59,844 nt of DNA from positions 1 through 59,844 of the forward strand of contig JANZYW010000005.1 in the NCBI GenBank assembly GCA_026413325.1, read 5' to 3'. Below, one piece after another: positions 32,759-40,928 of the stretch. Position 1 is the stretch's first letter, and every line of letters starts with the position of its first letter. Under the pieces are notes generated by a model. That model searched no databases. It was not told the DNA's origin and saw only the letters and a list, made by a program, of their open reading frames with translations. This DNA is from Bacteroidia bacterium. GTDB taxonomy: Bacteria > Bacteroidota > Bacteroidia > SpSt-205. Both the position numbers and the translations under genes were made by a program.

Positions 32759-34483
32759 TTAGGGGCAGTTTTCGCTTACTAAGATCCCTTTCGAGAAGGT
32801 AAGCTGACACGGGACTCCTCCTGCACCCATGATGTTTACGACTACGGTAAGACCGTTCTGTCCAGCGGCTCGGAAAGTACCTGTACCCGCTACCTCTATA
32901 TCACCAGTCCCCCGAGTGACAACGGAGCCACTTTCTACCAGAATACCCCGATTATTCCAGGTGGAAACAATATGGAGGGGAGCATCTGGGAGTTGTGTTC
33001 CTAAGCCGACCCAAGAGTCGCCGATCCCATAATCAATACTCCCTAAGCGGAAGTGATTGTACATTCCAGCGATAAAGACACCTGGGAGCCGATTCGGATA
33101 AGCGGTAGGTGAAGCGTTCGGGTCAGGTGGGGGAAAAGGAGCTGCATTCCATGGGGCAGCGTTGTCTTTCTCACGTACGAAGAATCGATACCCCCCATAA
33201 AATCGAGCGCTAAATTGACTTCCCAAAGAGGAACGAAGCATAGAGACGGGGCGATTAGTGGGAGGTCCTGGGTCATCCCCGATTTGGAACGAACCTGGAT
33301 GTTCCGTGGACACATACTTTCCTAAGGCCACGGAGCCTGTTTGAGTACCTTGGCTTGCGACGCCGACCACAAAACTCAGCAGCCCCGAAGCCCTTACATT
33401 GAGCCCGGCTGCAAATGAGGCATACCCGATATTAGCGGGGTCGGCGTGGTCTGTCTGGTTGGGAGCAAATGGGTCATCTGTGCGGGCCTGGATCCCCACC
33501 ACCCTCCAAGCGGCCCGCTCGGGAAGCCAGATGAGCCGAGTACCCGGCCCTGTAGGAAGGCCGGTAATCGGAGGGGGGCCGGCGGGGTTATAGATAGGTC
33601 CTGACACAATCAGTTGACCATTTTCTACGAGAGTTCGCCCTCGTGCTACCAGAGCATAGCGCTGCTCAGCAGCGGGGGGAGCGTTGGGACTGCTTAGGAT
33701 CCCGGCCAGAGGCGCAAGCGCATTCTCATTGAAAGCTAAGATCCCTGTAGAGTAGCTGGCGGATGTAGTATTAACATAGGGGGTGGCATCTCCGATAGCT
33801 CCCCATATTCCGATAGCTCTCCCTCCTGTATTGCCAGATAGGCCTCTTACCCCGATATTGGTACCGGCATGGGGGGGGTTAGTGGTGCTCCCTATACCTA
33901 CGAGAAGGTTGGCATCCCCAGTAGTGACGACTTCGACTCCATGCGCAGTGCCTCCAGCCCCATTTAGAGTGGACGTGAAGAGGTTTGCACTGAGTCCAGC
34001 GGCTCCGGTGCTATTTACGGATACTTGGAGTCCTCCGTTGTTCCCTCCTGCGATATGGACCTGCTTGGCGGTGGTGGGGGTATTGATGCGAACCTCCCCA
34101 GTGCTGAGTACTCGGATGCGTTCTGTGTTGCCCGTTCGAATGACAAGGTCCACAGGGTCGATCGTGCCCAAGAAGTTGACAGCGGGATTAGTCCCTGTGT
34201 TACCTCGCAAGAGCCAGGCATCAGCCTGAGCCGGGCCCAGCACCCACTGGTTGAGTACAGCATCCCACTGGATGAGATCTCCTGTGTTTTGCCCTCGCAC
34301 TTCCCCTAAAACCCCTTGTGCGTCAGCCCCTACCAGACGAAAAGGAGCCGGGAGAGGATTCAAAGTGCGGATACGGGCTTCTCCTGCGACATCCAGTTTG
34401 TGGGTAGGGGTAGTTGTGCCTATCCCTACCTGTGCCCACAGAGAGCTCAAAACAAGCCAGACAGCGTGCATGTAGCGGTTCAT
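32759..34483 (-). CDS. exported surface protein of Bacteroidota type, function unknown
   Basis: 574 residues with a signal peptide (about 1-18, ending WAQ). The mature N-terminus VGIGTTTPTHKLDVAGEARI is a signature found in many Bacteroidota surface and tail-fibre-like proteins, and GIGDSWVGLGTQLPDAPLHI near the C-terminus repeats the theme. The middle is rich in Gly, Asn, Thr and Pro with strand-like repeats. There is no T9SS sorting domain or anchor, so it may be periplasmic or self-assembling. It follows the T9SS type B gene by 22 nt and is probably co-transcribed. The true role is unknown. Confidence 0.75.
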   Translation of the reverse strand: MNRYMHAVWLVLSSLWAQVGIGTTTPTHKLDVAGEARIRTLNPLPAPFRLVGADAQGVLGEVRGQNTGDLIQWDAVLNQWVLGPAQADAWLLRGNTGTNPAVNFLGTIDPVDLVIRTGNTERIRVLSTGEVRINTPTTAKQVHIAGGNNGGLQVSVNSTGAAGLSANLFTSTLNGAGGTAHGVEVVTTGDANLLVGIGSTTNPPHAGTNIGVRGLSGNTGGRAIGIWGAIGDATPYVNTTSASYSTGILAFNENALAPLAGILSSPNAPPAAEQRYALVARGRTLVENGQLIVSGPIYNPAGPPPITGLPTGPGTRLIWLPERAAWRVVGIQARTDDPFAPNQTDHADPANIGYASFAAGLNVRASGLLSFVVGVASQGTQTGSVALGKYVSTEHPGSFQIGDDPGPPTNRPVSMLRSSLGSQFSARFYGGYRFFVREKDNAAPWNAAPFPPPDPNASPTAYPNRLPGVFIAGMYNHFRLGSIDYGIGDSWVGLGTQLPDAPLHIVSTWNNRGILVESGSVVTRGTGDIEVAGTGTFRAAGQNGLTVVVNIMGAGGVPCQLTFSKGILVSENCP

Positions 34484-34505
34484 AGAGGATATATTTAATA
34501 TGGGA

Positions 34506-35747
34506 TTATCGAATCACGGTTACTGTGCCCGCTCTTTCAGTGTAACGTCCATCGGAGAAGTAACCCCGTACGACGAAGACATAGGCATCTTCGGGGACCG
34601 TTTCTCCTTTCTGGGTTAGTCCATTCCAGCGGATAGGGCCTTCAGGGCCTTGTTCTCCCCTCCAAATCAGGAGTCCCCACCGGTCATAGATGCGTAGCTC
34701 TACTCGAGTGAAGCCCCGATAGTAGATCAAGAATTCATCGTTGCCACCATCTCCATTGGGGGAAAATACGTTGGGAACGTAGATCACGAAAGGCAGACGT
34801 GTACGCGCCAGGGCGAAGTTCGGGGAGGAGAAATTGTTCCAGTTCTGGGTTTCCATGTAGGCACTTTGGGCCATACCTGTTTGAGGAGTCCCGGCACTAC
34901 GGTTGATGATCGTATTCACAGCTTCCCACCGGTTTGCGGGCACCTCCCAGTGGCTTAAGGTATCTTTATATGCATCATTGGCTTCGTCATACCAGATGCG
35001 CAGAGAAAGAGGAGCGTTGCCTTGCGTGCGTTCGATGATGTGATAGAAAAATTCATTGGCTTGCTCAATAGGGGTGAATACGGAGGTTTTGTCGTAGCCT
35101 TCGTTCGTGGGGTCTACATTTGCGAATCGTACGCGGAAGGTGTGTGGAGCGGCCGCTGGGGTTATTTCCACGGGGCGATAGCGAAAAGGTCCTAACTGTC
35201 TATCTCCTACTGGGAAGAGGTAACTGGCCACTCGGTCGGTTCGCCGTCCCAATCTACCCACACCTGTACTGCTGACAAATCCACTTGTTCGGGTTATAGC
35301 GGCGGGGTCTGGATTTTCTACTTGCATGATCTGGCCGTTGGTTCTTAGCTCACAGTCATTTAAAGCCAGGAAGTTTTCGATCCGGCCATCTGCTCCTATC
35401 ATCTCTTTGAGATCGTTTCCATTGTTGAAAAGAGCGATGCTATTGTAAAAGGTGGGGGTAGGGCCGATAAGACGTTGGTATCCCCCTACCAGCCAGAGCC
35501 ATCCTGTGCGGGGTGTCACGAATCCATCTCCAGAGGAGGAGTTGATCCAGTCTCCTGTTAGCCAAACGAGTCCTCCATCGTTCTCGATGATCCCTGTGCC
35601 ATCGACTTGTAGGTCGCCGGGGGGAGCCCCTACTACTGCTAACGTATCCTGGGGAGAAATATAAACGATATCATTCAAAACATACATCTCCTGGCTATAT
35701 ACCCAGGTGAGAGAGAGCAAGCCGATGAGTACGAGCGACTTTAGCAT
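34506..35747 (-). CDS. T9SS type B sorting-domain (gliding-motility-associated C-terminus) protein
   Basis: 413 residues with a signal peptide (about 1-18, ending VYSQ), a beta-rich body of unknown function, and a C-terminal type B sorting domain: YVPNVFSPNGDGGNDEF, then LRIYDRWGLLIWRGE and PEDAYVFVVRG. The domain targets the protein to the outer surface through T9SS. The ATG at 35747 fits the -7 box at 35760-35767. A start 48 nt upstream would include that box within the coding region and overlap the glycosylase gene. Confidence 0.88.
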   Translation of the reverse strand: MLKSLVLIGLLSLTWVYSQEMYVLNDIVYISPQDTLAVVGAPPGDLQVDGTGIIENDGGLVWLTGDWINSSSGDGFVTPRTGWLWLVGGYQRLIGPTPTFYNSIALFNNGNDLKEMIGADGRIENFLALNDCELRTNGQIMQVENPDPAAITRTSGFVSSTGVGRLGRRTDRVASYLFPVGDRQLGPFRYRPVEITPAAAPHTFRVRFANVDPTNEGYDKTSVFTPIEQANEFFYHIIERTQGNAPLSLRIWYDEANDAYKDTLSHWEVPANRWEAVNTIINRSAGTPQTGMAQSAYMETQNWNNFSSPNFALARTRLPFVIYVPNVFSPNGDGGNDEFLIYYRGFTRVELRIYDRWGLLIWRGEQGPEGPIRWNGLTQKGETVPEDAYVFVVRGYFSDGRYTERAGTVTVIR

Positions 35748-35754
35748 AAATGGT

Positions 35755-36411
35755 TTAGACAAAAGTAAGCTTTTTTCGGGAGATGTGGGAAACAAATGGA
35801 GAGGCGGCTATCCAGTATCGCCAAGGATGTTCGGCATCAGGACCTGCATAGTCTACACCGATGCGTTTTCCTTGCTCGATTTGGGGGGGGTGATACCCGT
35901 CGTCATATACGGTGAGGTGGAGATGGCCAAAGATGCTCTGACCTGTCCATTCTAAGGAGATGCCCAAAGCTTGGGAAAGGCTTCCTGGCCCTACTGTCAA
36001 TCGATGGAGAGGTGCGTTTTTCCGTCGCTTCTGCATCAGATCTAATCCCCAAAGAGGTTCTCCTGCTCGAATGAGCACAGCGCAGGGGTCTCCTATTTCA
36101 CCCGTTACGATATTCAACATGACGTGGAGTCCATAGCAGAGGTAGATGTATAAGGTTCCACCTGATTGATACATCGGAGCGGTTCGGGCTGTGCGCTTCC
36201 CCCCGTAAGCGTGGCAGGCTCTGTCTGTGATACCCCCATAGGCTTCGACTTCGGTGATGCGAACAGCCGCACTTCCTTCTGGAGTCTGCACAGCGAGGAT
36301 CTTTCCTAAAAGGTCCTGGCTCACTTGCCATACGTTATGCAGGAAGAGCTCTCTGGGTACACATCTCAGGGGCAGCTCAGCCAAAGGGTCAAGGATGGAC
36401 TGAATGGGCAT
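35755..36411 (-). CDS. DNA-3-methyladenine glycosylase, AAG/MPG family
   Basis: Base-excision repair enzyme that removes alkylated purines. The 218-residue protein has the AAG-family marks RITEVEAYGG with its catalytic Glu, DRACHAYGG, the TLYIYLCYGLHVMLNIV segment that shapes the base pocket, AVLIRAGEP, and LTVGPGSL. It starts 3 nt after the rhomboid stop, so it is in its operon. The T9SS type B gene promoter lies inside its last codons. Confidence 0.94.
   Translation of the reverse strand: MPIQSILDPLAELPLRCVPRELFLHNVWQVSQDLLGKILAVQTPEGSAAVRITEVEAYGGITDRACHAYGGKRTARTAPMYQSGGTLYIYLCYGLHVMLNIVTGEIGDPCAVLIRAGEPLWGLDLMQKRRKNAPLHRLTVGPGSLSQALGISLEWTGQSIFGHLHLTVYDDGYHPPQIEQGKRIGVDYAGPDAEHPWRYWIAASPFVSHISRKKLTFV
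35760..35767 (-). promoter_or_regulatory. -7 box of the T9SS type B gene
   Basis: Minus-strand TACTTTTG, a perfect TAnnTTTG, lies inside the 3' end of the glycosylase gene. It ends 12 nt before the ATG at 35747, giving a predicted leader of about eight bases. Confidence 0.55.
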
Positions 36412-36414
36412 GTT

Positions 36415-36996
36415 TCAAGGTTGAAGATAGGCAAATACAAGTCCTGCAGCCGCTCCCCCCAGGTGAGCCCAATGATTCACTATTCCTTGTCCCCTTCGTG
36501 CTTCGTAGAGGCTATACAGCAGATAGAGCAGAGCGAATAGCCAGGCGGGTAGGGGCAGGAAGAAGAAGATGAGCAAGGTAGCCTTTGGATTGTGTAAGAT
36601 AAAAGCAAAGAGAACTGCATTGACTACCCCAGAGAGACCGATGCTCACATGGTGAGGATTGTGATGGTACCTCAGATAAGTCAGCAGGCCGCTCCCCACC
36701 GTTCCTGCTCCCAGGAGAAGGCTATACATCAGGGGCCCATAATATCGCTCCATTACACTTCCGAATGAATAAAATACTATGGAGTTTACCAGAAGATGCG
36801 TCACATCGGCATGGAAGAAAATGCTGGTGAGGAACCGATACCATTCTCCGTGGAGGCGGATCCGATAAGGGACAAGCCCCCATCGCGTCCACTGCAGCTG
36901 CTGGCCCTGACCCCAAGCCCACAGAGAAGCGGCTGCACAAACTCCCAATACGACCAGAGTGATGCTCACTCGGCGAAGGTAAGAGGAACTGGCCAT
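36415..36996 (-). CDS. rhomboid-family intramembrane serine protease
   Basis: 193 residues with about six membrane helices. The FFHADVTHLLVN motif is followed by the catalytic Ser122 in SIGLSGVV and His178 in NHWAHLGG, giving the rhomboid Ser-His dyad. The GxSG form is GLSG. It cleaves unknown membrane proteins. It heads a leftward pair with the DNA glycosylase. Its start is 32 nt from the divergent DUF2795 gene. No TAnnTTTG box precedes it. A second rhomboid is at 51.9 kb. Confidence 0.88.
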   Translation of the reverse strand: MASSSYLRRVSITLVVLGVCAAASLWAWGQGQQLQWTRWGLVPYRIRLHGEWYRFLTSIFFHADVTHLLVNSIVFYSFGSVMERYYGPLMYSLLLGAGTVGSGLLTYLRYHHNPHHVSIGLSGVVNAVLFAFILHNPKATLLIFFFLPLPAWLFALLYLLYSLYEARRGQGIVNHWAHLGGAAAGLVFAYLQP

Positions 36997-37013
36997 GAGT
37001 GATAGAGAGGTTT

Positions 37014-37021
37014 TATTTTCG
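37014..37021 (+). promoter_or_regulatory. -7-like box of the DUF2795 gene
   Basis: TATTTTCG has one mismatch to TAnnTTTG and ends 7 nt before the ATG at 37029. Confidence 0.45.
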
Positions 37022-37028
37022 CGCTCGT

Positions 37029-37250
37029 ATGTATTGGACTTTAGAGCTCGCCTCCTATCTGGAGGATGCTCCCTGGCCCGCCACCCGAAACGAACTCATA
37101 GACTATGCTGAGCGGACAGGGGCACCTCTGGAGGTAATAGAAAACTTACGGGAGCTCCCAGACGACGATACCATTTACGAGTCTGTGGAGGATGTCTGGC
37201 CCGATTACCCTTCTCGAGATGAATTTTTGTTTGAAGAAGATGAAGACTGA
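37029..37250 (+). CDS. DUF2795 family small acidic protein
   Basis: 73-residue acidic protein matching the strongly conserved Bacteroidota DUF2795 pattern: LEDAPWPATRNELIDYAERTG, then LEVIENLRELPDDD and ESVEDVWPDYP. Function is unknown. The start at 37029 gives the usual length; upstream codons are not conserved-looking. The gene is followed after 22 nt by the membrane Fe-S protein. Confidence 0.9.
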   Translation: MYWTLELASYLEDAPWPATRNELIDYAERTGAPLEVIENLRELPDDDTIYESVEDVWPDYPSRDEFLFEEDED

Positions 37251-37272
37251 TATCGACTAACTACTCTATCCT

Positions 37273-38580
37273 GTGCTGAGTCAAGTTGTTTTCACACTTC
37301 TGCTTATCGGAGCCGGGCTACTATTCTTTTATCATATTCGACTCCTCCGGAAAACCCTTTCCATAGGCAGGCCAGCGGACTTACCAGGTCCTTCTTGGAA
37401 GAGGTGGGCTCAAATGATCCGGGTAGCTATCCTCCAGGAGCGCATGATGGATAAGCCTGTGGCATCCGCAGCCCACTGGGTGATCTACGTTGGGTTTATC
37501 GTTATCAATGTAGAAGTAGCCGAAATCATCTTGGATGGTATCACGGGGGGGCATCGCACCTTGGCCCCTTATTTGGGGCGTCTGTACGACGGGATGACCC
37601 TTGCTGCAGAGGTATTCCTTGCCTTTGTCTTCATCGCGGCCGGAGTCTTTCTATGGCGTCGGAATATACTGAGAGTCGCTCGCTTCCATACGCCGGAGAT
37701 GCGGGGATGGCCTCCCCTGGATGCCAATATCATTCTGTGGACGGAAATCGTGTTGGTTCTGGCGTTACTTTTCATGAATGCCGCGGATCAGCTGCTGCAG
37801 GAGCGAGGGGTATCCCCCTACTTTCGCGTCGGTACTTTTCCTGTGAGCCGTTGGATAGCTCCCCTTCTGGGCGACCTCTCAGATACCAGTTTGATAGCCG
37901 TAGAAAGGACAGCTTGGTGGCTACACATTCTTGGCATATTGGCCTTTCTAAACTACATTCCTTTCTCCAAGCATCTTCATATTTTCTTATCTTTTCCCAA
38001 TACCTACTACGCCTCTTTGGAGCCAGCGGGCAAAGTGGATTCGCTTCCACAAGTTACTGCTGTTGTCAAAGAAGCCTTAGGGTTTCCTGTTGAATCGCAA
38101 TCAGAGAGCCCTTCTCCCCTCCTCGGCGCCAAAGATGTGACTGATTTGACATGGAAAAATCTCCTGGATGCCTATACTTGCACAGAGTGTGGTCGATGTA
38201 CAGCTGTGTGTCCTGCCAACATCACGGGGAGAAAACTTTCTCCTCGAAAGATCATGATGGACACGCGAGATAGGTTAGAGGAGATCAAGAAAAAACTTCA
38301 TAAAAATGGGAGGTGGGAACCCGATGGCAAATCTCTATTGGGAGACTATATCACACCCGAGGAGATATGGGCATGCACCACCTGCAATGCTTGTGTGCGA
38401 GCTTGCCCTGTTCTCATCAATCCCGTTTCGATCATCCTACAGCTGAGACAGCATCTGGTCATGGAGGCTTCTCAGGCCCCAGAGACTCTGAATGTACTTT
38501 TCGTGAACTTGGAAAATAATGGCTCCCCGTGGGCTCTTCCTTCGGTAGACCGAGCCAAATGGATAGATAGTCTTTCGTAG
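37273..38580 (+). CDS. membrane-bound HdrC/NarI-like Fe-S electron-transfer protein
   Basis: 435 residues. The N-terminal half has about five membrane helices with His residues placed for heme (for example AAHWVIYVGF and WWLHILGIL). The C-terminal half has two 4Fe-4S ferredoxin motifs: CTECGRCTAVCP and CTTCNACVRACP. It is likely the membrane anchor and electron conduit of a complex with the CCG-domain protein encoded 4 nt downstream. Such pairs are common in Bacteroidota and are thought to link quinones to a cytosolic donor. Start is GTG; no ATG is near. Confidence 0.85.
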   Translation: MLSQVVFTLLLIGAGLLFFYHIRLLRKTLSIGRPADLPGPSWKRWAQMIRVAILQERMMDKPVASAAHWVIYVGFIVINVEVAEIILDGITGGHRTLAPYLGRLYDGMTLAAEVFLAFVFIAAGVFLWRRNILRVARFHTPEMRGWPPLDANIILWTEIVLVLALLFMNAADQLLQERGVSPYFRVGTFPVSRWIAPLLGDLSDTSLIAVERTAWWLHILGILAFLNYIPFSKHLHIFLSFPNTYYASLEPAGKVDSLPQVTAVVKEALGFPVESQSESPSPLLGAKDVTDLTWKNLLDAYTCTECGRCTAVCPANITGRKLSPRKIMMDTRDRLEEIKKKLHKNGRWEPDGKSLLGDYITPEEIWACTTCNACVRACPVLINPVSIILQLRQHLVMEASQAPETLNVLFVNLENNGSPWALPSVDRAKWIDSLS

Positions 38581-38584
38581 TCGT

Positions 38585-39367
38585 ATGGCAGGTAAGACTT
38601 TATCGGCATGGAGTACTTCTGGAGAGAAACCAGAAGTATTGTATTGGGTCGGCTGTGCTGGCAGTTTTGACGACCGAGCTCAGCGAGTCGCGCGTGCTTT
38701 CGTGAAACTACTGGATGCTGCCGGAGTTCGATGGGGGATCCTCGGCACAGAAGAAACCTGTACCGGTGACCCAGCCAAGAGGGCGGGAAACGATTTTCTT
38801 TACCAAATGTTGGCTCTTCAGAATATACAGACTCTTCAAGCATATGAGATCAAAGAAATCGTGGCGACTTGCCCGCACTGCTTCAATACGTTGAAGAATG
38901 AATATCCATTACTGGGGGGAACCTTTCGGGTTTGGCACCATAGCCAGTACCTTATCCAGCTGATAGAGAAAAAGAGGTTACCCCTCCCCGCTGGAATGGA
39001 AGAGATAGTCACGGTTTTTCATGACCCCTGTTATCTCGGGAGAGGCAATGGTGAATATGAGGCTCCCCGAGAGCTGCTACGACGTGTAGGTATCCGCCTC
39101 CGTGAGCCAGAGCGAAGCCGGGATTTTGCGCTGTGCTGCGGAGCTGGTGGAGCACAAATGTTCAAGGAACCCGAGCCCGGCCGTCAAGATATCAACATCG
39201 AGCGCACGGAAGAGCTTTTACGGCTATCTCCCCATCGGATAGCGGTGGGTTGCCCTTTTTGTATGACCATGATCACAGACGGCGTAAAGCATGCGGGGAA
39301 ACAGAATGAAGTGCAGGTCCAGGATTTGGCAGAGATCTTAGCAGAACGGTTAGGCCTCGTTTCATAG
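38585..39367 (+). CDS. CCG-domain Fe-S protein (HdrB/LldE/GlpC-like)
   Basis: 260 residues with two CCG-type cysteine-rich domains. The first runs from VGCAGSFDDR through TCTGDPAKR to ATCPHC. The second has HDPCYLGR, LCCGAGGAQMF and GCPFCMTM. Such domains bind a 4Fe-4S or non-cubane cluster and carry redox catalysis in heterodisulfide reductase B, lactate and glycerol-3-phosphate dehydrogenases. It is soluble and would dock on the membrane protein of the preceding gene. The substrate is unknown. It ends 6 nt inside the convergent propeller gene. Confidence 0.88.
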   Translation: MAGKTLSAWSTSGEKPEVLYWVGCAGSFDDRAQRVARAFVKLLDAAGVRWGILGTEETCTGDPAKRAGNDFLYQMLALQNIQTLQAYEIKEIVATCPHCFNTLKNEYPLLGGTFRVWHHSQYLIQLIEKKRLPLPAGMEEIVTVFHDPCYLGRGNGEYEAPRELLRRVGIRLREPERSRDFALCCGAGGAQMFKEPEPGRQDINIERTEELLRLSPHRIAVGCPFCMTMITDGVKHAGKQNEVQVQDLAEILAERLGLVS

Positions 39368-40729
39368 TCGAACGAGTCTGGCGAAGAAGCTTTGCCCTTC
39401 CTTGTCGTATAGGTGGATCAGGTAAGTTCCTCTTTCTGAGGGTAGGGGGATAGGATATCGATGTCCAGGGGCGAGCTGTATGCTCTCCTCCCAATATATG
39501 CGTCCCGAGAGGTCGACGATTCGGATCCGCCCATCTGTTATGGGGGCGAGAGCGAGCACGCTATACTCTCCGGGGGAAGTGGAAAGAAGCCGCAGAGGGG
39601 CCTCTTTCTCAGACAGGGGGAGGGAGGAGGAGCTCGAGAAAACAGCTATACGCGCCAGACTTACTCCTCCGCTGCCATCTTGGGTAAAGTTTCCGCCTGC
39701 GTATAGGGTGTTGACGTGCCAGGCAAGCGCGTTTACGACGGTAGGGCCCAGCCCATTTCCGAAAGAGCTCCAGGAACCCGAAGAAGAGAGTTTGGCTATC
39801 CGATTGACGGTCATACCATTTCCGAGGGCAGAAAAGCTGCCTGCTACATAGAGGTCTGTTCCAGTCGCCAGCAGGGCACGTACACTTCCAGAGGTAGGAG
39901 CGCCTGGCACGCTTTGTGCTTGGATCCCGTCGAAAGCCACCAGCTTCCCAGAGGCGGTACCAAAGGTTGTGAAGTCTCCCCCGAGGTAAAGTTTGTTATT
40001 CCACACCACCGCTGCCCAAATGTTATTGTTGGGACCTTGACCTGCTGGGTAGGCTGCTTCCAACCGTTGAAGCGATTTGTTCCAGATAGCCAGATAGGCC
40101 TTATCCGTTTCATTATAGTAGGCAGCGACGAAGCTACCAGCTACGTATAACTTATTTTGAAAGACGATGAAAGCCCGAGGGACGCCACCCATGAGTAACT
40201 GGGAGGTATTGTTGGGGTCCGGTGCCAGCCACTGAGAGCCATTCCATCGAGCGAAGAAGGCGATCGGCTGCGGTGGGTTTCCCACTTGTGTAAATCCACC
40301 CCCCACCAGTAGTTCTCCTTGATATACGGCGAGTGCATAGACGGGGCCGGAAACCCCTCCTCCAACCGCGCTCCAGGTATTAGAGACGGGGTCGTAGGCT
40401 GCTAAGTTTTGGGCGGAACTATTTCCTATGCCGCTAAATTCTCCCCCTACAATGAGCTTGCCTTGGTATTCTGTGATAGCGTACACATGTCCGGTGCCCC
40501 CAGCCCCTTGTCCAGGTCCTACTCGCTGCCACCCTTGGGCACCAAGGTAGCGGGCGATGCCATTGGTTTGGAGAGCGGTGCCGCCAGCGTATTGGAAGCG
40601 GCCTCCTACGTACAGGGCTCCTTGCCAAGAGTAGAGAACTTCTACTGTCCCGTCTACCCCACCAGCGACATTTTGCCACGTCTGAGCGAGTGTAGTACTT
40701 GAAACTATCCACAGCAAGGCTTTTCGCAT
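39362..40729 (-). CDS. exported kelch/propeller-like protein with C-terminal T9SS sorting domain
   Basis: 455 residues. A short signal peptide (about 1-15, ending LAQ) is followed by about seven repeats of the form LYVGGRF / LIVGGEF / LLVGGGF / LYVAGSF / LYLGGDF / LYVAGSF / LYAGGNF (about 30-375), each with a W-containing strand, a propeller of the DUF5122/kelch kind. A C-terminal beta domain (about 380-455, ending YLIHLYDKEGQSFFARLVRL) looks like a T9SS type A sorting domain. It is likely a surface protein. A near-consensus -7 box (TACCTTTA) ends 4 nt before the ATG. Confidence 0.82.
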   Translation of the reverse strand: MRKALLWIVSSTTLAQTWQNVAGGVDGTVEVLYSWQGALYVGGRFQYAGGTALQTNGIARYLGAQGWQRVGPGQGAGGTGHVYAITEYQGKLIVGGEFSGIGNSSAQNLAAYDPVSNTWSAVGGGVSGPVYALAVYQGELLVGGGFTQVGNPPQPIAFFARWNGSQWLAPDPNNTSQLLMGGVPRAFIVFQNKLYVAGSFVAAYYNETDKAYLAIWNKSLQRLEAAYPAGQGPNNNIWAAVVWNNKLYLGGDFTTFGTASGKLVAFDGIQAQSVPGAPTSGSVRALLATGTDLYVAGSFSALGNGMTVNRIAKLSSSGSWSSFGNGLGPTVVNALAWHVNTLYAGGNFTQDGSGGVSLARIAVFSSSSSLPLSEKEAPLRLLSTSPGEYSVLALAPITDGRIRIVDLSGRIYWEESIQLAPGHRYPIPLPSERGTYLIHLYDKEGQSFFARLVRL

Positions 40730-40928
40730 AGGCTAAAGGTACGCACATCTCATCCAATCCTCGAGTGTATCTCCCCTTTATCTGCGCAACAAAGGGTTTG
40801 CTGAGCATGCTTTCTCTTGTACTGCGGGGAAACGTACTCAGTCAAATCGGCATACGAGAATCCCCCCTTTGATCTGAGGAGTGGACCCTGTGACGGGATT
40901 TATCAGTTTTTTGAAAGGGAAAGCTTTT
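40730..40928 (-). other. 199-nt intergenic region
   Basis: Between two leftward genes. Apart from the -7-like box at 40734-40741, nothing is recognised: no tRNA, no strong hairpin and no open reading frame with a plausible start. Confidence 0.4.
40734..40741 (-). promoter_or_regulatory. -7 box of the propeller T9SS gene
   Basis: Minus-strand TACCTTTA has one mismatch to TAnnTTTG. GCCT follows, then the ATG at 40729 (spacing 4). Confidence 0.55.
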